Source of the DNA: Candidatus Pseudobacter hemicellulosilyticus | GTDB lineage: Bacteria; Bacteroidota; Bacteroidia; Chitinophagales; Chitinophagaceae | DNA: 64,000 nucleotides | Direction of reading: 5' to 3' | Assembly (NCBI GenBank): GCA_029202545.1 | Contig: CP119311.1 | Span: forward strand, 3,286,001 to 3,350,000 | Shown here: piece by piece, positions 44,152 to 53,655 of the stretch | Layout of the letters: each line of letters opens with the position of its first letter | Position numbering within the stretch: position 1 is the first letter of the stretch | The notes under the pieces: generated by a model | What the model saw: only the letters and a program-made list of their open reading frames with translations | The model's database searches: none | What the model was told of the DNA's origin: nothing | Program-made: the position numbers and the translations under genes

Positions 44152-45291
44152 ATGACGGAAGACAACTACTCCTCCGAACAAAGAATAGAAACCTTCCTCA
44201 ACAACAGGAAAAAGCGGATCCTGCTTATTGTATTCGCCTTGATCCTGCTGTACCTGGGTTCCTATATCATGGACCCCTATGCGTCTTACTGGGGTACCTA
44301 TTTCACCCGTCCCTGGCCGGATATGCTGGAAGAATGGGCCATCTCCCTGATATTCTGTTTCCTGATCTCCGAGGCCAGTATCGTGATCGGTAAAAAGCTG
44401 AACCGGTATATCCGCTGGACCGATCACCCCAGCCGGCGGCTGGCCATTGAAGCCGTGCTGAACCTGCTGGTAGTGATGATCCTCAACCTGTCCATCGACC
44501 TGTCCTATTACCTGCTGTCCAATAACCCGGACATGACCATCATCGGCAGCAAATGGTCTGAAGAAAAAGCCAAAGGCGCTATTCAGTGGGTCACGGTCAG
44601 CGCCATCCTGTCCCTGATGATCATGGCCATCAACATCGGCAATTATCTCATCGTTAACTGGAAAGACCAGGCCCTGAAAGCCGCCACCATGGCCCAGGTA
44701 GCCATGGAAGCCGAACTGCAGGCACTCAAGCTCCAGATAGACCCGCATTTTGTGTTCAATAACCTGAGCGTATTATCGGAACTTATCCTGGAAGACCAGC
44801 AGCTGGGCTTTGAGTATGCAGAGAATTTCTCCCGTATTTACCGCTACCTGCTGGTCAACTCAAAGAAGAACGTGATCCCGCTGGAAGAAGAACTGAAATT
44901 CCTGCACGCCTATATGTTCCTGATCAAACACCGGATCGGTAAAGGCGTGCATTTTGCTATACATGTGGCGGAAGACAGCAAACAGCTGTACATGCCGCCG
45001 CTGACGCTGCAACTGCTGGTGGAAAACGCTCTTAAACACAATAAGGTGGTGAAAAGCAACCCGCTCCATATCCGCATTTACAGTAATGCAGGCAATGAAC
45101 TGGTAGTGGAGAACAGCCTGCTGCCTATTGAGACCTCACTGGAATCATCGGGCATCGGCATCCGGAATATCATCCGCCGCTACCACCTCCTGTCCGCAAA
45201 AGAACCACAGATCGTTAAAGGTCCCGCTACCTTCAGCGTCATCATACCACTGATACATTATGATCAACAGGATACTGATAATAGAAGATGA
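44152..45291 (+). CDS. LytS/YehU-type sensor histidine kinase
   Basis: This 379-residue membrane kinase has four predicted N-terminal segments (residues about 20-180). A linker (MAQVAMEAELQALKLQ) and the His_kinase domain follow, with phospho-acceptor H199 in QIDPHFVFNNL. The ATP-binding N-box is LLVENALKHN and a G-box is SSGIGIRNIIRRYH. There is no PAS or HAMP domain. It overlaps the response regulator by 32 bp. The signal is unknown; the RND operon 110 bp beyond the regulator is the obvious target. Confidence 0.94.
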   Translation: MTEDNYSSEQRIETFLNNRKKRILLIVFALILLYLGSYIMDPYASYWGTYFTRPWPDMLEEWAISLIFCFLISEASIVIGKKLNRYIRWTDHPSRRLAIEAVLNLLVVMILNLSIDLSYYLLSNNPDMTIIGSKWSEEKAKGAIQWVTVSAILSLMIMAINIGNYLIVNWKDQALKAATMAQVAMEAELQALKLQIDPHFVFNNLSVLSELILEDQQLGFEYAENFSRIYRYLLVNSKKNVIPLEEELKFLHAYMFLIKHRIGKGVHFAIHVAEDSKQLYMPPLTLQLLVENALKHNKVVKSNPLHIRIYSNAGNELVVENSLLPIETSLESSGIGIRNIIRRYHLLSAKEPQIVKGPATFSVIIPLIHYDQQDTDNRR

Positions 45292-46015
45292 GCAGATCAA
45301 TGCCGACAGGCTCCAGCGCCTGATCAGGACCATCAGGCCCGGCGCTACGGTTATAGGAGTGCTGGAAAGTATCACGGACAGCATGGCCTGGTTCAACAGT
45401 CGCCAGCAGGCGGATGTGGTACTGATGGATGTCCGCTTGTCTGATGGCATCAGCTTTGACATCCTGGACAAAGTGACCATCCATTGTCCCATCATCTTCA
45501 CCACCGCCTATGATGAATACGCCGTCAGGGCCTTTAAATACAATAGCATTGATTATCTCCTTAAACCCATAGAGCAGGAAGAACTGGAAGCCGCCTTTGA
45601 TAAGCTGGACCTGCTTACGGCCAACCCACCGCCGGTGTCCTTTGAAGGGCTGCTCAGTTCTCTCAGGCCCAAAGAATACAGGACCCGTTTTCTCCTGCCA
45701 TACCGGGATGGCTATAAGACCGTCCTGGTCAGTGAAACTGCTTATTTCTATTCTGAGCTGAAGATCACCCGCGCCCGCCTGCACAATGGCAAGGAAGAGA
45801 TCCTGCCACAGACCCTCGAAGAACTGGAGCAGGAGCTGGATCCCAAATATTTCTTCCGGGCTAACCGGCAGTTCATTATCCATATTGACGCCGTCAGGCA
45901 ACTCTTCAATTACTTCAATGGCAAGCTCAAAATAGAGCTGAAAGACCACCCGGAAACCGAAGTTATCGTGAGCCGCGAGAAGGCGCATTTACTGAAGAAA
46001 TGGATGGATTTTTGA
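45260..46015 (+). CDS. LytTR response regulator
   Basis: This 251-residue protein has a receiver domain (IEDEQINADRLQRLI; phospho-acceptor D57 in VLMDVRLSDG; TTAYDEYAVRAFKYNSIDYL; LKP lysine). The LytTR DNA-binding domain follows (YFYSELKITRARLHNGKEEI; NRQFIIHIDAVRQLF). The translation start lies in the end of the kinase gene, so the two are translationally coupled. It most likely binds the direct repeats at 44006-44057 and at 46030-46059. Confidence 0.95.
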   Translation: MINRILIIEDEQINADRLQRLIRTIRPGATVIGVLESITDSMAWFNSRQQADVVLMDVRLSDGISFDILDKVTIHCPIIFTTAYDEYAVRAFKYNSIDYLLKPIEQEELEAAFDKLDLLTANPPPVSFEGLLSSLRPKEYRTRFLLPYRDGYKTVLVSETAYFYSELKITRARLHNGKEEILPQTLEELEQELDPKYFFRANRQFIIHIDAVRQLFNYFNGKLKIELKDHPETEVIVSREKAHLLKKWMDF

Positions 46016-46029
46016 GTTCCGGCCCTTTT

Positions 46030-46059
46030 CGTTTCGGCAGCGGATTATTCCGGTTCGGC
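46030..46059 (+). promoter_or_regulatory. Two LytTR-type direct repeats upstream of the RND operon
   Basis: CGTTTCGGC (46030-46038) and CGGTTCGGC (46051-46059) are exactly 21 bp apart and differ in one base. They lie in the 109-bp spacer between the response regulator and the adaptor gene. This is the expected layout for direct control by the LytTR regulator. Confidence 0.5.
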
Positions 46060-46124
46060 GCCTTTTAACGCCAGCCGCCTTCACTATTTTTTTTGCTTTG
46101 CCCTTCAAAATAATAAGCAAGGCA

Positions 46125-47273
46125 ATGAAAGGAAAGATCCAACCCATTAAAAGAAGTATAGGGCAGATAGTAGCCGTATTCCTGGCTGCAGGCTGGCTGG
46201 CGGCCTGTCAGCAGCAGGGGCAACCATCCATGCAGGGACAGCAGACGCCCGATGTGGATGTGCTGGTGCTGCAACCGGATACCGTACTGCTGGAGAAGAA
46301 ATACCCCGGCGCAGTAGAAGGTTCCGTGAATGTGGACATCAAAGCGCAGGTCACCGGTTACCTGGACCATATCTATGTAAAGGAAGGCGATTACGTGAAG
46401 AAGGGACAGTCGCTCTTCCGCATCAAAGGCGATGTATTCTATGAGCAGGTCAACAATAACAAAGCAGCCCTGCAGTCCGCACTGGCGGCTGAAGAGAATG
46501 CCCGTATAGAACTGGAAAAAATAAAACCGCTGGTAGCCGGGGAAGTGATCGCCAAAGTGCAGCTGCAAACAGCGGAAGCCAGCTATGCTGCCGCCAAAGC
46601 GCAGGTGGCACAGGCTAAGGCTGCCCTTGGTTCGTCCCAACTCAATGCTGATTTCAGCCTGATCAAAGCGCCCGTGAGTGGCTATATTGGCCGCATTCCC
46701 AACCGTATCGGCAACCTGGTGACCCCGGCTGATGCCGTTCCCTTGACCAGTTTATCCGAGATCAATGAGGTGTATGTGTATTTCTCTATGAGTGAGGCCG
46801 ACTTCATCGCTTTTGTCAGGGACAGGAAAGCCAATGAAGGCATCAACACCGTGGAGATCATCATGGCTGATGGATCAGTCTATAACCACAAAGGCAAACT
46901 TGAACTGGCCAGCGGCAATATTGAACGCAGCACCGGCAGTATGGCGCTCAAAGCCATCTTCCCCAATCCTGACCAGCTGCTGCGCGCCGGCGGCTCCGCC
47001 AAAGTGATCCTGCGCAAACAGCTCACCAGCGTGCTTTCGGTACCCATGTCCAGCGTGCGGGATATCCAGGATAAATACTTTGTATTTGCTATTGCAGACA
47101 GCAATAAGGTCAGCATGAAATCCATTGAGATAACAGGCAATGCCGGTAACAGCTATATCGTGAAAGCCGGCCTGCAACCGGGTGAAAAGATTGCGCTCAA
47201 CCGCATTGATATGCTGAATGAGGGCATGACTGTGGCGCCTGCCAATGCCACCGCCGCTGAACCGAAACAATAG
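46125..47273 (+). CDS. AcrA-like RND adaptor lipoprotein
   Basis: This 382-residue periplasmic adaptor has a lipobox at WLAACQQQ. The lipoyl halves are seen in SVNVDIKAQVTGYLDHIYV and in LIKAPVSGYIGRIPNR. A coiled-coil hairpin lies between them (NNKAALQSALAAEENARIEL). The C-terminal domains include SGNIERSTGSMALKAIFPNP. The start at 46125 (MKGKIQPIKR) is preferred to the TTG at 46098. The coding strand contains the 16-mer complement of TTGGGACGAACCAAGG at 46625-46640, again encoding LGSSQ. First gene of the operon. Confidence 0.94.
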   Translation: MKGKIQPIKRSIGQIVAVFLAAGWLAACQQQGQPSMQGQQTPDVDVLVLQPDTVLLEKKYPGAVEGSVNVDIKAQVTGYLDHIYVKEGDYVKKGQSLFRIKGDVFYEQVNNNKAALQSALAAEENARIELEKIKPLVAGEVIAKVQLQTAEASYAAAKAQVAQAKAALGSSQLNADFSLIKAPVSGYIGRIPNRIGNLVTPADAVPLTSLSEINEVYVYFSMSEADFIAFVRDRKANEGINTVEIIMADGSVYNHKGKLELASGNIERSTGSMALKAIFPNPDQLLRAGGSAKVILRKQLTSVLSVPMSSVRDIQDKYFVFAIADSNKVSMKSIEITGNAGNSYIVKAGLQPGEKIALNRIDMLNEGMTVAPANATAAEPKQ

Positions 47274-47303
47274 CCATCGATCAAATTTTAATGACCCATT
47301 AGT

Positions 47304-50300
47304 ATGTTGAAAAGGATAATAGACAGGCCCGTACTGGCGACAGTGATCTCCGTCCTGTTTGTGGTGCTGGGCGTCATCGGTCTGCTCCGGCTGCCGATCA
47401 CCCGTTTTCCCGATATTTCACCGCCCACTGTGATGGTGAGCGGCAGCTACCCCGGTGGTAACAGTGAAGCGGTATTGCGTTCCGTAGTGACCCCGCTGGA
47501 AGAACAGATCAACGGGGTGGAGAATATGGAGTACATCAGTTCCACTGCCAGTAATGACGGCAGCTTCTCCATCAATGTTATTTTCAAGCAGGGCGTAGAT
47601 CCTGATCAGGCTGCGGTGAATGTACAGAACCGCGTACAGCAGGCTACGCCTATCCTGCCCGCGGAAGTGGTGCGCATGGGATTGACCACCTCCAAGCGGC
47701 AGAACAGCATGATCATGATCTTTAACGTGTATACGGATGATAATGCCAAATACGATGAAACCTTCCTGCAGAACTATACCAATATCAACCTGATCCCGCA
47801 GATCAAGCGGGTGCCGGGGGTAGGGCAGGCGCAGGTTTTTGGCGTGAAGGATTACTCCATGCGCGTATGGCTCAACCCGCAAAGGATGGCTTCCCTGGGA
47901 CTGGTCCCGGCTGATGTCACCAATGCCATCAGCAGCCAGAGCCTGGAATCCGCGCCTGGTAAGCTGGGCGAAGAATCGGATGCTGCACTGGAATATGTGA
48001 TCCGCTATAAAGGCAAGAAGAACCTGCCCGAAGAGTATGAGAATATCATTGTGAAAAGGGATGGTACTAACCTGGTCCGGCTGAAAGATGTGGCCCGGAT
48101 AGAATTAGGCTCCATCATGTATACCGGTAACAGTACCGATAATGGACACAATACCGTTACGGTGGCTATCTTCCAGACCTCCGGCTCCAATGCCAATGAG
48201 ATTGAGATTGGTGTTACCACTGAGGTGGAAAAAGCGTCCAGGTCTTTCCCGCCAGGCATCCATTACAGCAAGATGATGAGTACCAAGGACAAACTGGACG
48301 AGGCTATCAGCCAGGTGAAGTCCACCCTGCTGGAAGCCTTCCTCCTGGTGTTTGTGGTGGTATTTCTTTTCCTGCAGGATTTCCGCTCTACCATTATCCC
48401 GGCTATCGCCGTGCCGGTGGCTATTGTGGGTACTTTCTTCTTCCTGCTGGTGCTGGGCTTCACCATTAATATCCTTACGCTCTTTGCCCTGGTGCTGGCC
48501 ATCGGTATTGTGGTGGACGATGCCATTGTGGTGGTGGAAGCGGTGCATAGTAAGATGGAAGGGTCCCACCTGACGGGCCGACAGGCTACGCACCAGGCTA
48601 TGAGTGAGATCACCGGCGCTGTGGTCTCCATTACCCTGGTGATGTCAGCGGTGTTTATTCCTATCGGATTTATGACCGGCTCTTCCGGTATTTTCTATAA
48701 ACAGTTTGCCTATACCCTGGCCATTGCTATCATGATCTCGGCAGTCAATGCCCTGACCCTGACGCCAGCGCTCTGTGCGCTGTTGCTGACCAATAACCAT
48801 GCGCATGATCAGGGTAAAAAGAGTAGTTTCAGTCGCCGGTTCTTCAAAGCTTTCAATGTCAGCTTTAATAATATGACGGGCCGTTATGTAAGGTCCGTAC
48901 GTTTCCTGGCCGGTCGCAAATGGCTGGCTGCCGGTCTCATTGTACTGATCACTGCGGTGGCAGGCTGGCTGATGACCAGCACTTCGCGCAGTTTTGTGCC
49001 TATGGAGGACGATAGCTTCCTCATCTATAGCCTGGGTATGCCGCCCGGTACTGCGCTGGACCGCACTACGGCCACCGCTGCAAAAATTGACAGCCTGCTG
49101 AAGGACGTGGAATCCGTCCAGAGCAATACGAGTATAACGGGATTCAATATCCTGGGCGGTAACGCCAGCTCCGCCTATGTTACCGGCTTTGTGAAACTAA
49201 AAGAGCCAAAAGAACGCGGTGCTGTCAGGGATATTGAAACCATTCATGGGATCATATCGGGCAAGCTGGCTACGGTGAAAGAAGGTACTGCCTTCGCCCT
49301 GCGCATGCCGCCGGTAGATGGTTATGGCGTTAGCAGCGGCGCTGAGCTGGTGCTGCAGGACAAGATGGGTAAGGACCCGGCCTCGCTGAAAGCCATGGCC
49401 GACCAGGTCCTGGGGCAGATCATGCAGCAGCCCGGCGTGCAGTATGCGTATACGGTGTTCAGGGCCGATTATCCCCAGCTGGAGCTGGAAGTGGATGAGG
49501 AAAAGGCCAGCCAGATGGGCGTGGATGTCAGCAGTATGCTGACCACTATCCAGACCTATTTTGCGGGCGATCAGTCGCTCAACTTTACCCGCTTCGGCAA
49601 ATTCTACCGGGTCAACATCAAGGCTGATGGCATTTTCCGTACGGATGAAGAAGCCTTCAACCAGGTCTTTGTACGCAACAATGCCAGCGAAATGGTGCCG
49701 GTAAAATCACTGGTGACCCTCAAAAAAGTATATGGTCCGGAAGCGGTTAACCGCTATAACCTCTACAATTCAGTTACGCTGAATGTAGTGGCCAATCCCG
49801 GCGCCAGCAATGGCGCCATCATGGAAACACTGGAGCAGAACGTGCTCAACAAGTTGCCGGGTGATTACAGCTATGAGTGGACGGGCCTCAGTAAGGAAGA
49901 AAAATCTTCCGGTAACCAGACCACTTTCATCCTGATGCTCAGCCTGCTCTTCGTGTACTTCCTGCTGGCGGCCCAGTATGAAAGCTACCTGCTGCCGCTG
50001 TCGGTACTCCTGTCTATTCCCACCGGTGTCATCGGCGCCTTCCTGGGCATCCGGGCTGTGGGGCTGGATAACAATATCTATGTGCAGGTGGGGCTCATCA
50101 TGCTGATTGGTCTGCTGGCCAAGAACGCCATCCTGATTGTGGAGTTTGCCGTACAGCGCCGGCGTGCAGGATTGTCCATCCTGGAATCCGCACTGGATGG
50201 AGCCCGTGCGCGGTTAAGGCCCATTATCATGACCTCACTGGCCTTCATTGTGGGCATGATACCGCTGATGCTGACAACCGGTGGTTCGGCCGCCGGCAAT

Positions 50301-50438
50301 AAGTCCATCAGTGTGGGCGCTGCCGTAGGTATGCTCAGCGGTGTAGTGCTCGGCGTCTTCGTGATACCACTGCTGTACATGCTGTTCCAGTACCTGCAGG
50401 AAAAACTGACCAGAAAGAAAATAGAGCTGCTATCATAA
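47304..50438 (+). CDS. AcrB-like (HAE-1) RND multidrug efflux pump
   Basis: This 1044-residue pump has the full RND arrangement: twelve membrane segments and two large periplasmic loops. TM4 carries the paired aspartates in LAIGIVVDDAIVVVEAVH. The N-terminus is FPDISPPTVMVSGSYPGGNS and the second half includes LLAKNAILIVEFAVQRRRAG. All proton-relay residues seem intact. Substrates are probably hydrophobic drugs or lipids. It follows the adaptor by 30 bp and precedes the outer-membrane factor by 9 bp. Confidence 0.95.
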   Translation: MLKRIIDRPVLATVISVLFVVLGVIGLLRLPITRFPDISPPTVMVSGSYPGGNSEAVLRSVVTPLEEQINGVENMEYISSTASNDGSFSINVIFKQGVDPDQAAVNVQNRVQQATPILPAEVVRMGLTTSKRQNSMIMIFNVYTDDNAKYDETFLQNYTNINLIPQIKRVPGVGQAQVFGVKDYSMRVWLNPQRMASLGLVPADVTNAISSQSLESAPGKLGEESDAALEYVIRYKGKKNLPEEYENIIVKRDGTNLVRLKDVARIELGSIMYTGNSTDNGHNTVTVAIFQTSGSNANEIEIGVTTEVEKASRSFPPGIHYSKMMSTKDKLDEAISQVKSTLLEAFLLVFVVVFLFLQDFRSTIIPAIAVPVAIVGTFFFLLVLGFTINILTLFALVLAIGIVVDDAIVVVEAVHSKMEGSHLTGRQATHQAMSEITGAVVSITLVMSAVFIPIGFMTGSSGIFYKQFAYTLAIAIMISAVNALTLTPALCALLLTNNHAHDQGKKSSFSRRFFKAFNVSFNNMTGRYVRSVRFLAGRKWLAAGLIVLITAVAGWLMTSTSRSFVPMEDDSFLIYSLGMPPGTALDRTTATAAKIDSLLKDVESVQSNTSITGFNILGGNASSAYVTGFVKLKEPKERGAVRDIETIHGIISGKLATVKEGTAFALRMPPVDGYGVSSGAELVLQDKMGKDPASLKAMADQVLGQIMQQPGVQYAYTVFRADYPQLELEVDEEKASQMGVDVSSMLTTIQTYFAGDQSLNFTRFGKFYRVNIKADGIFRTDEEAFNQVFVRNNASEMVPVKSLVTLKKVYGPEAVNRYNLYNSVTLNVVANPGASNGAIMETLEQNVLNKLPGDYSYEWTGLSKEEKSSGNQTTFILMLSLLFVYFLLAAQYESYLLPLSVLLSIPTGVIGAFLGIRAVGLDNNIYVQVGLIMLIGLLAKNAILIVEFAVQRRRAGLSILESALDGARARLRPIIMTSLAFIVGMIPLMLTTGGSAAGNKSISVGAAVGMLSGVVLGVFVIPLLYMLFQYLQEKLTRKKIELLS

Positions 50439-50447
50439 ACAAAGAAC

Positions 50448-51860
50448 ATGCGAACAATACAATTCTATATCAGCATTGCTTTTGCTGTTGCTGTACTGGC
50501 TTCGGCCTGTACGGTGGGAAAGCAATACAGTCGCCCGGCACTCAACCTGCCCGACAACTACCGGGGGCAGGCAGTCACTGCCGACAGCCTTCAGCTGCCC
50601 TGGCGCAGTTTTTTCAAAGACCCCATCCTGGTGGGCCTGATTGAAAAAGCACTGGAGAAGAACAATGATATGTCCGTGGCCGTTATCAATATGCAACAGC
50701 TAGAGCTGACCTATAAGCAGTCCCGGATGGGTTTGCTGCCCACCCTCAACCTCAGTGTGGGCGCTAACCGGAACTGGTTATCTGAGAACTCGCTCAATGG
50801 TTCTCTCAGCAGCCAGTTCCTGGGTGGCAGTTATATGGATGATTACAGCGCCACCCTGAACCTGGCCTGGGAAGCCGATATCTGGGGCAAGGTGAAAATG
50901 CAGAAGGCCGGGGCGCTGGCCAATTTCCTGGCGCAGAAAGAAAACCTCACCGCGCTGAAAAGCCGGCTGATAGTACAGGTGGCGCAGGCCTATTACAACC
51001 TGATCACCCTGGACGAGCAGCTCAAAGTGGCGCACCGCAATGTGTTGCTGGGGGATAGTACGCTGAACCTGATCAAACTGCAGTATACGGCCGCACAGGT
51101 CAACTCACTGGCGGTAGAGCAGGCCGAAGCGCAGAAGAAAACAGCGGAGCTGCTGGTGCCGGTGGCCCTGCAGAATATCGCTCTCCAGGAAAATACGCTG
51201 AGTACGCTCTGTGGTTCCTACCCTGATAGTGTCAGTCGCGCCGGCAGCCTGGCCGATGCCCGTCCGGAGGAAGTTTTTCCCACCGGCGTACCCGCCATGC
51301 TGCTGAGCAGGCGGCCTGATGTAAAGGCTGCTGAATATGCTGTGATGGCGGCTAATGCCAGTACCGGCCTGGCCAAAGCAGCCATGTATCCCTCTATTAA
51401 CCTGACGCCTTCCATCGGTACCAACTCTTTTAAATTTAACAGCTGGTTTGATCTGCCCGGTTCCCTGGTGAAGAATGTGGGTATTGGGCTCACGCAACCT
51501 ATCTTCCAGAAAAAAGCCCTGAAGACCGCCCATGAGATAGCCCTGCTGGAGCAGCAAAAAGCAGCCATACAGTTCAGGCAATCTGTACTCACAGCAGTAG
51601 AGGAAGTGTCCGGGGCATTGGTGCGGTCGGAACAGGCTGACCTTCGGATGCAGTTGACCAGCCAGAAGCAGGCCTCTTTGAGCAAGGCCACCAGGGATGC
51701 GTTGCTGCTGTACCGCAATGGTATGGCCACTTACCTGGAAGTGATCACTGCGCAGAATAATTCTTTGCAGAACCAGCTGGACATGATCACGGTGCAGCGG
51801 GATAAACTGACGGCTGTCACGGACCTGTACCGCGCCCTGGGTGGCGGCACAGAAAATTAA
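50448..51860 (+). CDS. NodT/OprM-like outer-membrane efflux lipoprotein
   Basis: This 470-residue outer-membrane factor has a lipobox at LASACTVG, then YSRPALNLPDNY as in the NodT family. Two helical repeats (IEKALEKNNDMSVAVINMQQ; SRRPDVKAAEYAVMAANAST) form the tunnel. Last gene of the operon; a strong terminator follows 95 bp later. Confidence 0.94.
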   Translation: MRTIQFYISIAFAVAVLASACTVGKQYSRPALNLPDNYRGQAVTADSLQLPWRSFFKDPILVGLIEKALEKNNDMSVAVINMQQLELTYKQSRMGLLPTLNLSVGANRNWLSENSLNGSLSSQFLGGSYMDDYSATLNLAWEADIWGKVKMQKAGALANFLAQKENLTALKSRLIVQVAQAYYNLITLDEQLKVAHRNVLLGDSTLNLIKLQYTAAQVNSLAVEQAEAQKKTAELLVPVALQNIALQENTLSTLCGSYPDSVSRAGSLADARPEEVFPTGVPAMLLSRRPDVKAAEYAVMAANASTGLAKAAMYPSINLTPSIGTNSFKFNSWFDLPGSLVKNVGIGLTQPIFQKKALKTAHEIALLEQQKAAIQFRQSVLTAVEEVSGALVRSEQADLRMQLTSQKQASLSKATRDALLLYRNGMATYLEVITAQNNSLQNQLDMITVQRDKLTAVTDLYRALGGGTEN

Positions 51861-51954
51861 AAGTTATCTACCATCCCTGGTTCAACAGGCAGGCTTAGTC
51901 AGTAAAGATGAATTATAGAGACAGCAGGGATGGTCAATATCCGACAGACCCATT

Positions 51955-51997
51955 GAAATGTCTTCCGTGTCAACAGACCGGAAGACATTTCTTTTTT
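51955..51997 (+). terminator. Terminator of the acrAB-like operon
   Basis: A 13-bp perfect stem (GAAATGTCTTCCG at 51955-51967 with 51979-51991) and an 11-nt loop are followed by TTTTTT. A GGGACGAACC copy begins immediately after the T-run. Confidence 0.9.
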
Positions 51998-52042
51998 GGG
52001 ACGAACCAAGGGGAATACTTTGGGACGAACCAATGGTAACTT
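51995..52042 (+). repeat. Tandem 24-bp repeat carrying GGGACGAACC twice
   Basis: TTTGGGACGAACCAAG and TTTGGGACGAACCAAT start 24 bp apart; GGGACGAACC is at 51998-52007 and 52022-52031. The first copy extends to the 16-mer TTGGGACGAACCAAGG that also occurs, as the complement, inside two coding regions. The role is unknown. Confidence 0.7.
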
Positions 52043-52469
52043 AATGCAGGTTCCTGAATGCAACAGGCGACATGCCTATGCTAACCAATGGATGCAAGTT
52101 CTCTTTGTGATAAAAGCATCATGCCCGTATGCGGTATCAATGCTCAGAATTTCTTCCATATTGGTTGCTAATATTGATTCAATATAAATGTAGAATTAAT
52201 TCATCCGGTCGCCTGGTGTGCCTATACTGAATCAGTGAAAATGGTAGGTAATTCTGTATTCTGTATAAGGGGCGTCTATTGATAAGATTGGAACTTTGTT
52301 TTCCCGGAGCGGCCCAGGTTTGTAAAGGTAGCGGCAGGCAGGATAGCCGCAGAAGGCAGGATTGCATATATTGCTATTGCTAATTACAAAGGAGAAGACA
52401 ATCTGGCCTGGTTACAGCCAGTAAGTGATCAGGAGTATAAGGGAGCAAACAAACAATAAACTGGAAACA
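52043..52469. other. Intergenic stretch with no recognised gene
   Basis: About 430 bp without a convincing ORF on either strand. It is AT-rich around 52140-52200. It presumably holds the promoter of the following gene, but no TAnnTTTG element with a proper TTG could be placed. Confidence 0.5.
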
Positions 52470-53522
52470 ATGGACAAAAAAACAGTTCTCAGATGGTTAT
52501 TGCTTTTTGTTTTACTCGTAAATAGTAATCTGATGGAAGCACAGGACAATAAAAAGTTAGATAAACGGCAGCAAAGTATTGTCAGTATCGCTGCACTTAC
52601 TGCCACCGGTGATCTGGAACAGCTTAAATACCAATTGAATGCCGGACTGGAAGCGGGACTTACCGTAAATGAGACCAAAGAAATACTGGTACAGCTGTAT
52701 GCTTACTGTGGGTTTCCGAGGAGTTTGAACGGCATTACCACATTTATGGCTGTAATGGAAGAGCGTAAATCACGGGGTATTGCAGACAGGGAAGGGAAGG
52801 ATGCAACCGGGAGTAAAAGCGCTTCCGGGAAATATGAACAGGGCAGAAAAGTGTTGGAAACTTTAACAGCTACACCGCAGGCCAGACCGGCGCCCGGTTT
52901 CGGTGAGTTTGCTCCGCGCATTGATGGTTTTTTGAAGGAACATCTTTTTGCGGACGTTTTTGACAGTGATGTGCTTACCTTCCAGGAGCGGGAGCTGGTA
53001 ACAATTTCAGCGTTGACTGCTATGACAGGCGTAGAAGGTCAGCTTAATGCCCATATCAGGATGGGAATAAATACGGGACTGACAGAAAGCCAGTTAGAAG
53101 ATCTTGCAGCAATAATAGCCAGAAACATCAATGAAACTCAGGCGAATGTTCTGCGGAAATTGATTAAAAGACCGGTTGTCCCGATCATTGAACCTGATAT
53201 GATGGTCCGTATTTCTGAAATAGAGGTCCTGCCGGAACATGTGGAAGCCTACCTTTCAATTCTCAAAGAAGAAGCGGCGGCTTCAGTAAAGGTTGAACCG
53301 GGAGTGATTGCCATTTTTCCGATGTGCCAGCAGGAAAACCCAACGCAGATAAGGATCGTGGAGATATATGCAAATAAAGAAGCCTATCAGTTGCATTTGC
53401 AGACACCACATTTCCGGTACTATAAATCAGCAACCGGGAAGATGGTCAAATCATTAGCATTAATTGACATGAATACAATTGACAGGGAAACGATGATAGC
53501 GGTTTTCAGAAAACTGAATTAG
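52470..53522 (+). CDS. Exported carboxymuconolactone decarboxylase-like protein fused to an antibiotic-biosynthesis monooxygenase domain
   Basis: This 350-residue protein has a signal peptide (LRWLLLFVLLVNSNLMEAQ). Two carboxymuconolactone-decarboxylase-type modules follow. One is at about 35-100 (LNAGLEAGLTVNETKEILVQ, LYAYCGFPRSLNGI). The second is at about 150-225 (LTFQERELVTISALTAMTGV, NTGLTESQLEDL). The C-terminal ~95 residues resemble an ABM/EthD-like ferredoxin fold (VRISEIEVLPEHVEAYLSIL, IRIVEIYANKEAYQLHLQTP). The peroxidatic CxxC of AhpD-type members is absent, so the chemistry is uncertain. ATG 52470 is the first start that gives the signal peptide. Confidence 0.85.
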   Translation: MDKKTVLRWLLLFVLLVNSNLMEAQDNKKLDKRQQSIVSIAALTATGDLEQLKYQLNAGLEAGLTVNETKEILVQLYAYCGFPRSLNGITTFMAVMEERKSRGIADREGKDATGSKSASGKYEQGRKVLETLTATPQARPAPGFGEFAPRIDGFLKEHLFADVFDSDVLTFQERELVTISALTAMTGVEGQLNAHIRMGINTGLTESQLEDLAAIIARNINETQANVLRKLIKRPVVPIIEPDMMVRISEIEVLPEHVEAYLSILKEEAAASVKVEPGVIAIFPMCQQENPTQIRIVEIYANKEAYQLHLQTPHFRYYKSATGKMVKSLALIDMNTIDRETMIAVFRKLN

Positions 53523-53559
53523 GGCATTGGTATACCTCCAGGGTTTTCATGTTGATCAA

Positions 53560-53604
53560 CAAAGCCCCGAATACAGAACTGTGTTCGGGGCTTTGTGCTT
53601 TTTC
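53560..53604 (+). terminator. Terminator between the CMD fusion and DUF421 genes
   Basis: CAAAGCCCCGAA (53560-53571) pairs with TTCGGGGCTTTG (53584-53595), extendable into the loop, followed by TGCTTTTTCC. It excludes translation starts of the next gene upstream of it. Confidence 0.85.
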
Positions 53605-53655
53605 CTTAACTTCATTGGGTCAACGATCTTTATTTCCCAACTACCTGATAACGTT

